A model generated the notes under the pieces. That model was not told where the DNA came from. It worked only from the letters and a program-made list of their open reading frames with translations, and did not search any database. 10,554 nucleotides of DNA. It comes from an uncultured Clostridia bacterium. Its GTDB lineage: Bacteria; Bacillota; Clostridia; Christensenellales; Aristaeellaceae. The number at the start of each line of letters is the position of its first letter. Positions within the stretch are counted from its first letter, which is position 1. The translations under genes were made by a program, and so were the position numbers. This document shows positions 1 through 5,701 of this stretch, in pieces. The stretch covers positions 1 to 10,554 of the forward strand of contig CAKUFB010000071.1 in the NCBI GenBank assembly GCA_934647145.1, read 5' to 3'.

Positions 1-767
1 TCGCTGCGGTGCTTGTTGACGTACAGGCCGGTCAGGTACTGCAGCGAATCCAGCGTCTCGCCGCGGCGGCCGATCAGGATGCCCAGCTCGTCGCCCATCA
101 TGGCCACGCTGACGTTGCCGTCCTTCTCCAGAACGCGCATTTCGACCTCGCCGGCGCCCATCTGAGCGGTCACCTTCTTCAGGAACTCGCAGGCGGCGCG
201 GCCGGCTTCGGACAGCTCGTCCAGGTTCAGCGCCGGCATCTCCTCGAACGGCACGCGCTCGGGCAGCGGCGTGGGGGTCTTTTCCTCGCGGGCGGGACGG
301 GGCTTTCTGGGGGGCTTGGGGGAAGCGGGCTTTTCGGCGCGCTCGGGCCTGGCTTCAGGCTTTTTGACCTCAGCCTCAGGCTCGGCGGCGGGCTGCTCGG
401 CCTTTGCGGGCTCGGGCGCAGGCTTCGCCTCGACTACGGGCTTTTCCATCGCGGGTGCGGCGGGCCTGGGCTCGGGCTTTTTGACCTCGGCGGCGGGCTT
501 TTCGGCCCTGGGCGCGGGCTTCGGGGCGGGCTTGGGCGCGCTCTTTTTGGGCGCGTTCAGGCTCATCTCGGGCATTTCGAAGGCAAGGGAATCGTCCTCC
601 TTGACGGTCAGGCGCACCTTGGCCAGGCGGCCAAACATGCCGAACAGTCCGGGACTGCCCATGTCAAGCACGTCGATTTTGACGTCGGACGGGTCGCAGC
701 CAAGCGCCTTGACGCCTGCGGAGACGGCGTCTTCGACGGTCTTACCGGTCATTTCGATCGATTTCAT
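1..767 (-). CDS. jag: Jag/KhpB, SpoIIIJ-associated RNA-binding protein (3' end outside window)
   Basis: RNA-binding protein that usually pairs with KhpA and is encoded next to the YidC insertase. I translated the 255 codons present. An N-terminal Jag_N domain (about residues 1-55, with the GSPGLFGMFGR signature) is followed by a long Pro/Ala/Lys/Glu-rich linker (about 72-170) with repeated KPAP- and KKPE-like words. Then comes a type II KH domain whose GxxG loop is G233-R-R-G236, followed by ETLDSLQYL. The C-terminal R3H domain expected in this family lies beyond base 1. The start ATG is 5 nt after the yidC stop, and its ribosome site AAGGAGG (778-784) overlaps the end of yidC, so the two genes are probably translationally coupled. 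The low-complexity linker is why the opposite strand also appears open here. Confidence 0.95.
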   Translation of the reverse strand, partial: MKSIEMTGKTVEDAVSAGVKALGCDPSDVKIDVLDMGSPGLFGMFGRLAKVRLTVKEDDSLAFEMPEMSLNAPKKSAPKPAPKPAPRAEKPAAEVKKPEPRPAAPAMEKPVVEAKPAPEPAKAEQPAAEPEAEVKKPEARPERAEKPASPKPPRKPRPAREEKTPTPLPERVPFEEMPALNLDELSEAGRAACEFLKKVTAQMGAGEVEMRVLEKDGNVSVAMMGDELGILIGRRGETLDSLQYLTGLYVNKHRS

Positions 768-772
768 GGGGG

Positions 773-1735
773 TTAAGCCTCCTTGCTCAGCTCGTTTTGC
801 TTCTTCTTGTTATCGGTGTGGTCGATCCACTTGCCCAGCAGGAACTGCTCGGCCATCTGGATCAGGTTGCTGGCCACCCAGTACAGCGCGAAGCCGGCGG
901 TGGAGCTGGCGCAGATCCACAGGGAGAACAGGGGGAAGAACCACTTCATCATCTTGTTGGTGGCGGCGGCCTGCTCGTTCTGAGCGCCGCTCTGCCCGGC
1001 GTTCATGAACTTGGTGCTCAGGAACTGACTGACAGAGGAGAGCACGGGCAGGATAAACAGACCGTTCATGACCCTGGGGATTTTGATCGTCCAGAACAGC
1101 ATCATGCCGGTGTAGACGATTTCGTTGCCGTTGGCCAGCGCCCAGGTCTGATAGGCCTCGGAGTCCAGGAAGGTCTTGGCGGTCTCGATCATCTCGGCCG
1201 TGATCGCGCCGGAGGCCTTGGTGATGGTCTGCAGCGCGGTGCTGTCGGCGGGCAGCACGGTGGACATGAAGGAGTCGGGCTGGAAGACGTTCTTGATCCA
1301 CAGGAAGGGCTGCAGCGCCGGCTTGAAGTTCGTGACGCCCGATTCCAGCGCCTCCTTGATGGAAAGCACCTGGGTGATGATTTCCTCGTCGGAAATCTCG
1401 CGCATGACGTAGAACATCGGGAAGAGGATCAGCATCGACAGCAGCACCGGCAGGCAGCCGGAGAGGGGGTTGATCTTCTCGCGGCGATAGAGCTCCTGCT
1501 GCTTCTGAGCCAGCTTTTCGCGGTCGTTGGCGTACTTTTTATTGAGCGCGTCCAGCTGCGGCTGAATGGCGGCGGTGCGCTTCATGCTGCGCTTGCTCTT
1601 GATGTCGAAGGGCAGCAGCAGGATGCGGATGAGCAGCGTAAAGACAATGACGGCCCAGCCGTAGTTGGGGATCACGCGGTAAATGAGCTCCAGGATCCAG
1701 CGAAGCAGGTCGCCGATCGGTCCGAATCGAAACAT
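773..1735 (-). CDS. yidC: YidC/Oxa1 family membrane protein insertase
   Basis: Membrane insertase that folds Sec-dependent and Sec-independent proteins into the cytoplasmic membrane; 320 aa. Visible parts: an amphipathic N-terminus, a first membrane segment (about 25-43) carrying the functionally important Arg (R37 in TLLIRILLLPF), and a basic, helical cytoplasmic hairpin (about 46-90, with IQPQLDALNKKY). Further membrane segments lie at about 94-111, 208-240 and 264-300 (MMKWFFPLFSLW, then ALYWVASNLIQM), and the tail is charged. No lipobox is present, unlike Bacillus SpoIIIJ. The stretch between the second and next membrane segments is about 100 residues, longer than in the compact Gram-positive homologues. 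Ribosome site AAGGAGG at 1743-1749, 7 nt before ATG. It sits between yidD and jag, as is usual. Confidence 0.96.
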   Translation of the reverse strand: MFRFGPIGDLLRWILELIYRVIPNYGWAVIVFTLLIRILLLPFDIKSKRSMKRTAAIQPQLDALNKKYANDREKLAQKQQELYRREKINPLSGCLPVLLSMLILFPMFYVMREISDEEIITQVLSIKEALESGVTNFKPALQPFLWIKNVFQPDSFMSTVLPADSTALQTITKASGAITAEMIETAKTFLDSEAYQTWALANGNEIVYTGMMLFWTIKIPRVMNGLFILPVLSSVSQFLSTKFMNAGQSGAQNEQAAATNKMMKWFFPLFSLWICASSTAGFALYWVASNLIQMAEQFLLGKWIDHTDNKKKQNELSKEA

Positions 1736-1774
1736 GTCGTTTCCTCCTTGGGCGTGTTGATGGGGGCGCGAGGA

Positions 1775-1996
1775 TCAGGGAACCGGGTCATAGCCGCCCG
1801 GATGGGAGGGATTGCAGCGCAGGATTCTGCGCACAGCCAGATAGCCGCCCTTGAACGGGCCGTATTTCCTGATCGCCTCCAGCGCGTACTGGGAGCAGGT
1901 CGGCGTGTAGCGGCAGCAGGGCGGAAAGTAGGGGCTGATGGCGTGCTGATAAAAGCGGATCAGGCTCAGCAGCAGCCATTGAATGAAGCGTCTCAT
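1775..1996 (-). CDS. yidD: YidD, membrane protein insertion efficiency factor
   Basis: Small (73 aa) membrane-associated protein that aids YidC-dependent insertion. It shows the full family pattern: an amphipathic N-terminus (RRFIQWLLLSLIRFYQ), ISPYFPPCCRYTPTCSQYA with the family cysteines, KYGPFKGGYLAVRRILRC, and the ending NPSHPGGYDPVP. The ATG overlaps the rnpA stop in an ATGA arrangement (1993-1996). An AGGAGG site (2007-2012) lies inside the 3' end of rnpA, 10 nt before the ATG. This points to coupled translation of rnpA and yidD. A 38-nt gap with the yidC ribosome site follows. Confidence 0.96.
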   Translation of the reverse strand: MRRFIQWLLLSLIRFYQHAISPYFPPCCRYTPTCSQYALEAIRKYGPFKGGYLAVRRILRCNPSHPGGYDPVP

Positions 1997-2358
1997 TGCG
2001 GCGCGGCCTCCTGAGCGGGGCGCAGCAGCTCCGCCTTGCGCAGCAGGTACTTCATTTCGGCGGACAGCGCCCTGTGCGGCGCCTGCGCGGCCTGTACCCG
2101 GGCGACGAAAATCAGCCGGGCGCTCTTCAGGGAGGGGCGGAGCAGGCGGAAGTCTTCCTTCATATAGCGGCGCAGCCGGTTGCGCGTGACGCTGTTGCCC
2201 ACCTTGGAGGAGACTGAAAAGCCCACCTTCAGATCCCGCGCGCGCACAAAAACCAGCGTCAGGTATCGACCTGACACCGATTTTCCGCGCTTGTAGACAT
2301 AGGTATAGTGTTTTCTCTTGCCCAGGCTGAAGGCGCGCCCCAGCCGATAGGTATGCAA
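1993..2358 (-). CDS. rnpA: RNase P protein component
   Basis: Protein subunit of RNase P, which with the catalytic RNA trims the 5' leader of pre-tRNAs. The family core is clear: LGKRKHYTYVYKRGKS near the N-terminus, SVSSKVGNSVTRNRLRRYM (the RNR motif) in the middle, and a basic C-terminal helix ending in LRKAEL. I place the start at TTG 2358 (121 aa, beginning LHTYRLGRAF), because homologues begin only a few residues before the LxKxxxF/Y segment. The open frame extends up to GTG 2427, which would add 23 residues unlike the family. That GTG has no ribosome site, and the extra stretch is occupied by a strong hairpin (2360-2393). The start is the uncertain part; the identity is not. Confidence 0.93.
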   Translation of the reverse strand: MHTYRLGRAFSLGKRKHYTYVYKRGKSVSGRYLTLVFVRARDLKVGFSVSSKVGNSVTRNRLRRYMKEDFRLLRPSLKSARLIFVARVQAAQAPHRALSAEMKYLLRKAELLRPAQEAAPQ

Positions 2359-2359
2359 T

Positions 2360-2393
2360 GAAGCCCGCGCCCCACTTCCAGGGACGGGGCTTC
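2360..2393 (-). other. Hairpin in the rpmH-rnpA spacer next to the rnpA start
   Basis: Arms 2360-2366 (gaagccc) and 2387-2393 (gggcttc) are perfectly complementary. The inner part can pair further: 2371-2373 with 2381-2383, plus flanking G-C pairs around single bulges. No U-run follows in the direction of transcription, so it is not a simple terminator. It ends 1 nt before the proposed TTG start of rnpA, where a Shine-Dalgarno site would be expected. It may therefore set rnpA translation or be a processing or stability element (inference). Confidence 0.55.
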
Positions 2394-2433
2394 CATCGCG
2401 CAGACCGGTTTCAGGACAATTATCCACCGCGGA

Positions 2434-2568
2434 TCAGACCGTGAGCACCTTGCGGCCGCGCTGACGGCGGGCCTTGAGGACGTTGCGGCCGCTACGGGTC
2501 TTCATGCGGGCACGGAAGCCGTGCACCTTGGAACGCTGACGCTTTTTCGGCTGGTAAGTACGGAACAT
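2434..2568 (-). CDS. rpmH: 50S ribosomal protein L34
   Basis: 44-aa ribosomal protein, very Arg/Lys-rich, with the near-invariant family pattern MFRTYQPKKRQRSKVHGFRARM at the N-terminus and a basic tail ending KARRQRGRKVLTV. The ATG at 2566-2568 is chosen because it gives the universal N-terminus and exact family length. The frame is open further upstream, but that extension would run through the promoter. An AAAGGG ribosome site lies at 2577-2582. It is the first gene of the leftward block rpmH-rnpA-yidD-yidC-jag. Confidence 0.98.
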   Translation of the reverse strand: MFRTYQPKKRQRSKVHGFRARMKTRSGRNVLKARRQRGRKVLTV

Positions 2569-2589
2569 GATATACACCCTTTCTAATAT

Positions 2590-2605
2590 GTATCCCTTCG
2601 GATAC
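2590..2605 (-). other. Short hairpin in the rpmH leader
   Basis: In the minus-strand transcript GTATCC (2600-2605) is followed by a GAAG loop and GGATAC (2590-2595): a perfect 6-bp stem in a leader of about 55 nt. It sits just before the ribosome site of rpmH. There is no U-run, so it is not a terminator. Its role is unknown; mRNA stability or leader control are the obvious options. Confidence 0.5.
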
Positions 2606-2628
2606 GTTTTCAGCAAAACAGCCCTTTT

Positions 2629-2657
2629 AGTATAATGAACCAATCCGGTTCTGTCAA
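2629..2657 (-). promoter_or_regulatory. Sigma-A promoter of the rpmH-rnpA-yidD-yidC-jag block
   Basis: On the minus strand, TTGACA (2652-2657) and TATACT (2629-2634) are separated by exactly 17 bp. An A/T-rich tract (2668-2686) directly upstream could act as an UP element. The expected transcription start is near 2622, giving a leader of about 55 nt before rpmH. The spacer itself is a perfect inverted repeat, GAACC-ggatt-GGTTC (2637-2651), an unusual feature in a housekeeping promoter. Confidence 0.88.
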
Positions 2658-2696
2658 GCACCTTTCGATAAAAAAACAAATTTAATGCGCCCCTTC

Positions 2697-2725
2697 TTGA
2701 CAGACGCGCTTTGTGCCGCTATAAT
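2697..2725 (+). promoter_or_regulatory. Consensus sigma-A promoter of the T-box/iorAB operon
   Basis: TTGACA (2697-2702), 17-bp spacer, TATAAT (2720-2725): a full consensus match in both hexamers. The expected transcription start is about 2732, right where the T-box Stem I begins. Such a strong promoter fits control by premature termination in the leader rather than at initiation. It diverges from the rpmH promoter, with the two -35 boxes 39 bp apart. Confidence 0.92.
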
Positions 2726-2731
2726 AAGTCA

Positions 2732-3001
2732 AAATGCGATGACCGAAAACCAGTACTCCCGCATTCCCAGTCCCAGAGAGCCGCCGGTTGGTGCGAGGCG
2801 GCGACCGGGCGCAGGAGGAATTCCTTTCGAGAGCAGCCGGCTGAAACGCTCAAGTAGGCCGCGCCGGGTTCGCCCGTCACAGCGTCAAGGCATACGCGGC
2901 CCCGGCCGCCGTGCCCAAGAGGCCGGTTTTCCGGCAAAAGAGGTGGTACCGCGGTAAGTATTTATCGTCCTCTGCATCCTTGTCATGCAGAGGGCGTTTT
3001 T
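2732..3001 (+). promoter_or_regulatory. T-box riboswitch, specifier read as UUC (Phe), controlling iorAB
   Basis: Leader RNA that binds a tRNA and allows read-through only when the tRNA is uncharged. Elements seen: Stem I with a GCGATGA kink-turn-like base (2736-2742); loop-E strand AGTA (2752-2755) facing GAA (2818-2820), closed by CTCC/GGAG (2756-2759/2814-2817); AGAGA bulge (2775-2779); distal helix GCCGCC/GGCGGC (2780-2785/2797-2802) capped by the GGTTGGTGCGA loop. The triplet right after GAA, where the codon sits in glycyl T-boxes, is TTC (2821-2823), i.e. Phe. The next base is C rather than the usual purine. Stem II is GGCCGCG/CGCGGCC (2857-2863/2895-2901) and Stem III is GCCGG-tttt-CCGGC (2922-2935). 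The T-box motif AGAGGTGGTACCGCGG lies at 2939-2954; its TGGT (2944-2947) pairs with NCCA ends having discriminator A, as in tRNA-Phe. The T-box call is near certain; the Phe assignment is strong but read by eye. Confidence 0.95.
2966..3001 (+). terminator. T-box-linked rho-independent terminator
   Basis: CCTCTGCAT (2969-2977) pairs with ATGCAGAGG (2985-2993). The stem can be extended by C2966-G2996, G2967-C2995 and U2968-G2994, with a 7-nt loop, and is followed by five T (2997-3001). The 5' arm CCTCT is also the partner of AGAGG (2939-2943) in the T-box antiterminator. The two structures are thus mutually exclusive, the standard T-box switch. It ends 12 nt before the iorA ribosome site. Confidence 0.95.
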
Positions 3002-3026
3002 GTATCCGCCTGAAAGGAGAAATGTC

Positions 3027-4766
3027 ATGAAACAGCTGATGATCGGCAACGCCGCCGTGGCGCGCGGCGCGTATGAAGCGGGGGTGCGGGTGGTTTCGTC
3101 CTATCCCGGCACGCCCAGCACGGAGATTACCGAGAGCATGGTGCAGTATCCGGAGGTCTACGTCGAGTGGGCGCCCAACGAAAAGGTGGCCTGCGAGGTG
3201 GCCGTGGGCGCGGCGATGGCGGGGGCGCGCGCCATGAGCTGCTGCAAGCACGTGGGTCTCAACGTCATGGCCGACCCGCTGTTTACCGCCAGCTATATCG
3301 GCGTAAACGGCGGTCTGGTGCTGTGCGTGGCCGACGATCCGGGCATGCATTCCTCCCAGAACGAGCAGGACTCCCGCCACTACGCCCGGGCGGCCAAGGT
3401 CATGATGCTCGAGCCGGCAGACTCTCAGGAGTGCCGCGACATGACGATGCAGGCGTTTTCGCTGAGCGAGGAATACGGCGTGCCAGTCATCGTGCGCCTG
3501 ACCACCCGGGTGGCGCACTCCCAGAGCCTGGTCGAGACCGCCGCGCGCCAGGACGTTCCGCTCAGGCCCTACGAAAAAAATATCGCGAAAAACGTCATGA
3601 TGCCCGCCAACGCCATTCGCCGCCACGTCGTGGTGGAGGAGCGCGCCGGGCGGCTGAAGGCGCTCTCCGAAGCCACGCCGCTCAACCGCGTGGAGGGCCA
3701 TGGAGCCAAAATCGGCGTGATCTGCTCGGGCGTTTCCTATCTGTACGCCCGCGAGGCGCTGGGCGATCAGGTCGATTACTTCAAGCTGGGCATGGTCTAT
3801 CCGCTGCCCGAGCAGGCGCTGCGCGCGTTCGCCGCCGGACACGAGCGGCTGTTCGTCGTCGAGGAGCTGGACCCCTTCATCGAGGAGCACTGCCGCGCGC
3901 TGGGGCTGAGCGTGGTGGGCAAGAAGGTCTTCACGATGCTGGGCGAGTACACCCCCGCCATGATCGCGCGGGCGGTGCTGGGCAAAGAGCCGCCCGAGTC
4001 CGCGGAGCCGGACGCGCCGATTCCCGCCCGGCCCCCGGTGCTGTGCGCGGGCTGCCCCCATCGGGCGACCTTCTATGTGCTGGGCAAGCTGGGGCTGAAC
4101 GTCTCCGGCGACATCGGCTGCTATACGCTGGGGGCGGTCGCGCCGCTCTCGGCGCTGGACACCTGCATCTGCATGGGCGCGTCGATCAGCGCCGGGCTGG
4201 GCATGGCCAAGGCGCGCGGCGAGGCGTTCAACCGGACGCTGGTGTCGGTTCTCGGCGACTCGACCTTCATCCATTCGGGAATCACCGGCCTGATCGACGT
4301 GGTGTATAACCGGGGCGCGAACACGGTCATCATCCTGGACAACTCCATCACCGGCATGACCGGGCATCAGGACAACCCCACCACCGGCAAGACCATTCGC
4401 GGCGAGGCCACCCGCCAGGTCGACCTGGAGGCGCTGTGCCGCGCGGTGGGCGTGGAGCATGTGGTGATCGCCGACCCGTTCGACGTAAAGCGCTTTGAGC
4501 AGGTGGTGCGCGAGGAGGTCGCGCGGGACGAGCCGTCGGTCATCATCGCCCAGCGCCCCTGCGCGCTGCTGAAAAAGGTGAAGTATACCGGCTGCGCCCG
4601 CATCACCGACCGCTGCAGAAACTGCCGCGTCTGCATGAAGCTGGGCTGCCCGGCGCTGTCCGTCCGCGAGGGACGGGTGCGGGTGGACGCGACCCAGTGC
4701 AACGGCTGCGGACTGTGCCTGAACGTGTGCCCGTTCGGCGCGATTGAAAAGGAGGAGCAGGCATGA
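3027..4766 (+). CDS. iorA: Indolepyruvate (arylpyruvate):ferredoxin oxidoreductase, alpha subunit
   Basis: Large subunit (579 aa) of the TPP- and Fe-S-dependent enzyme that interconverts arylpyruvate + CoA + oxidised ferredoxin with arylacetyl-CoA + CO2 + reduced ferredoxin. Seen: SYPGTPSTEI (25-34), CCKHVGLNVMADPL (72-85), DDPGMHSSQNEQDSR (103-117), LCAGCPHR (about 339-346), GDIGCYTLG (about 361-369), and the TPP/Mg motif GDSTFIHSG (from about 410) with a later LDNSITGMTG. Two C-terminal ferredoxin-type clusters start near C530 (CRNCRVCMKLGCP) and C558 (CNGCGLCLNVCP). Length and domain order match the family. ATG 3027 is chosen for its AAAGGAG site (3013-3019); the frame stays open upstream into the terminator. 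It follows the Phe T-box directly and overlaps iorB by ATGA. Substrates among indole-, phenyl- and hydroxyphenylpyruvate cannot be told apart by sequence. Confidence 0.96.
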   Translation: MKQLMIGNAAVARGAYEAGVRVVSSYPGTPSTEITESMVQYPEVYVEWAPNEKVACEVAVGAAMAGARAMSCCKHVGLNVMADPLFTASYIGVNGGLVLCVADDPGMHSSQNEQDSRHYARAAKVMMLEPADSQECRDMTMQAFSLSEEYGVPVIVRLTTRVAHSQSLVETAARQDVPLRPYEKNIAKNVMMPANAIRRHVVVEERAGRLKALSEATPLNRVEGHGAKIGVICSGVSYLYAREALGDQVDYFKLGMVYPLPEQALRAFAAGHERLFVVEELDPFIEEHCRALGLSVVGKKVFTMLGEYTPAMIARAVLGKEPPESAEPDAPIPARPPVLCAGCPHRATFYVLGKLGLNVSGDIGCYTLGAVAPLSALDTCICMGASISAGLGMAKARGEAFNRTLVSVLGDSTFIHSGITGLIDVVYNRGANTVIILDNSITGMTGHQDNPTTGKTIRGEATRQVDLEALCRAVGVEHVVIADPFDVKRFEQVVREEVARDEPSVIIAQRPCALLKKVKYTGCARITDRCRNCRVCMKLGCPALSVREGRVRVDATQCNGCGLCLNVCPFGAIEKEEQA

Positions 4767-5335
4767 AGACGATCGGGATACTGATTGTGGGCGTGGGCGG
4801 CCAGGGAACGCTGCTGGCCAGCCGAATCCTGGGCCATCTGCTGACGCAGGCGGGCTATGACGTGAAGGTCAGCGAGGTACACGGCATGAGCCAGCGCGGC
4901 GGAAGCGTCGTGACCTACGTAAAATACGGCGAAGAGGTTTTCTCCCCGATCATCGGCCGGGGCGAGGCCGACGTGATACTGGCCTTCGAGCCGCTGGAAG
5001 CCTGCCGCGCGCTGCCCTACCTGCGAAAAGGCGGCAAAATCATCGTCAATACGCAGAAAATCAACCCCATGCCGGTGATTACCGGCGCGGCGAAGTATCC
5101 CGAGGGCCTGATCGACGGCCTGCGCGCGCACGCCGCGGTGACGGAGGTGGACGCGCTGGCGCTCGCGGAGCGCGCGGGCAGCATCAAGGCGGTCAATGTG
5201 GCGCTGCTGGGGGTGCTGTCCAGGCACATGGGGCTTCCGGAGGAGGCCTGGCAGGAGGCCCTGCGGGCGGTCGTGCCGCAGAGGTTCCTGGCCGTCAACC
5301 AGGCCGCGTTCGCGCTGGGCGCGGCGCAGGCGTAA
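4763..5335 (+). CDS. iorB: Indolepyruvate (arylpyruvate):ferredoxin oxidoreductase, beta subunit
   Basis: Small subunit (190 aa) of the same enzyme, a 2-oxoacid oxidoreductase gamma-type domain. It has the nucleotide/CoA-site pattern GVGGQG (10-15), then LLASRILG and the family-typical HGMSQRGGSV (40-49). FEPLEACRALPYL and IVNTQKINPMPV follow, and the C-terminal half has AVNVALLGVLS. Its length is usual for IorB. The ATG overlaps the iorA stop (ATGA, 4763-4766), with AAGGAGG at 4749-4755, so the two subunits are made together. A 366-nt hairpin-rich gap without a gene follows before paaK. Confidence 0.96.
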   Translation: MKTIGILIVGVGGQGTLLASRILGHLLTQAGYDVKVSEVHGMSQRGGSVVTYVKYGEEVFSPIIGRGEADVILAFEPLEACRALPYLRKGGKIIVNTQKINPMPVITGAAKYPEGLIDGLRAHAAVTEVDALALAERAGSIKAVNVALLGVLSRHMGLPEEAWQEALRAVVPQRFLAVNQAAFALGAAQA

Positions 5336-5701
5336 GAAACACGCCTTGCGTGTCGCTTCAAAGCGCTTCGTACAGGACAAAATCCCCCGCTTTTGGGCGC
5401 GCAGCGCGCCTGCAGCCGGCCTTCGCCCGGCGCAGACTGTCGAAAAACCCCGGAGAGCTCGAAAGGGCCGCAGCCCTCTCGAACTTTCAATCGTGCCCAG
5501 CGGCATGTACGGTGGGCACGGGGCGATTTTTGCGTCGGAAAATCTCATTTTCCAGAGCAAAAATCGTTTCCCTGCAGGCTCCGCGCCCGAAAAATCTTCG
5601 ATTTTTAGCGGAGACTGGTGAGGGTGGCAGTGGCGGGGGAGCTTGCTTCCCCGGCCACCAGCTTGTGCCCGGCGATTTCTCATACCCAAGGAGGCAGAAG
5701 G
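5336..5701 (+). other. Gene-free, hairpin-packed spacer between iorB and paaK
   Basis: I find no credible gene in these 366 nt on either strand; open frames here lack ribosome sites and family features. Instead there is a chain of inverted repeats: 5339-5344/5348-5353; 5354-5357/5362-5365; 5396-5402/5404-5410; 5415-5419/5427-5431; 5492-5498/5514-5520 (CGTGCCC/GGGCACG); 5524-5533/5557-5566 (10 bp) enclosing 5537-5543/5547-5553; 5579-5584/5608-5613 enclosing 5590-5596/5600-5606; and 5630-5642/5645-5658 (imperfect). The two A/T-rich nested hairpins stand out from the surrounding GC-rich DNA. No stem is followed by a clean U-run, no T-box motif recurs, and no convincing promoter is seen. The last bases hold the paaK ribosome site (AAGGAGG, 5688-5694). 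Confidence 0.8.

Noticed and set aside
271..1008. Gly/Ala/Ser/Phe-rich plus-strand frame resembling a low-complexity secreted protein
   Set aside because: It is the antisense reading of the Pro/Ala/Lys linker of Jag and the 3' part of yidC.
797..2014. A 405-codon plus-strand frame opposite yidC and yidD
   Set aside because: yidC and yidD on the other strand match their families over the full length; this frame has no recognisable domain.
2420..2428. TTATCCACC, one base from a DnaA box (TTATCCACA), between rpmH and rnpA
   Set aside because: A single imperfect 9-mer without neighbours or an A/T-rich unwinding region does not make an origin.
2569..2679. N-terminal extension of L34 to 81 residues
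   Set aside because: The extension crosses the rpmH promoter -10 and -35 boxes, and the universal L34 N-terminus starts at ATG 2568.
2877..4460. A 527-codon minus-strand open frame opposite iorA and the T-box
   Set aside because: The composition is His/Gly/Arg/Ala-rich antisense translation; it overlaps the T-box and lacks a ribosome site.
5524..5566. Rho-independent terminator after iorB
   Set aside because: The stem is strong but A/T-rich inside the arms and is not followed by a U-run; it is better described as a nested hairpin.
5336..5701. Second T-box or CRISPR array in the spacer
   Set aside because: No GGTACCGCG-type motif, and the inverted repeats differ from one another with no regular direct-repeat spacing.
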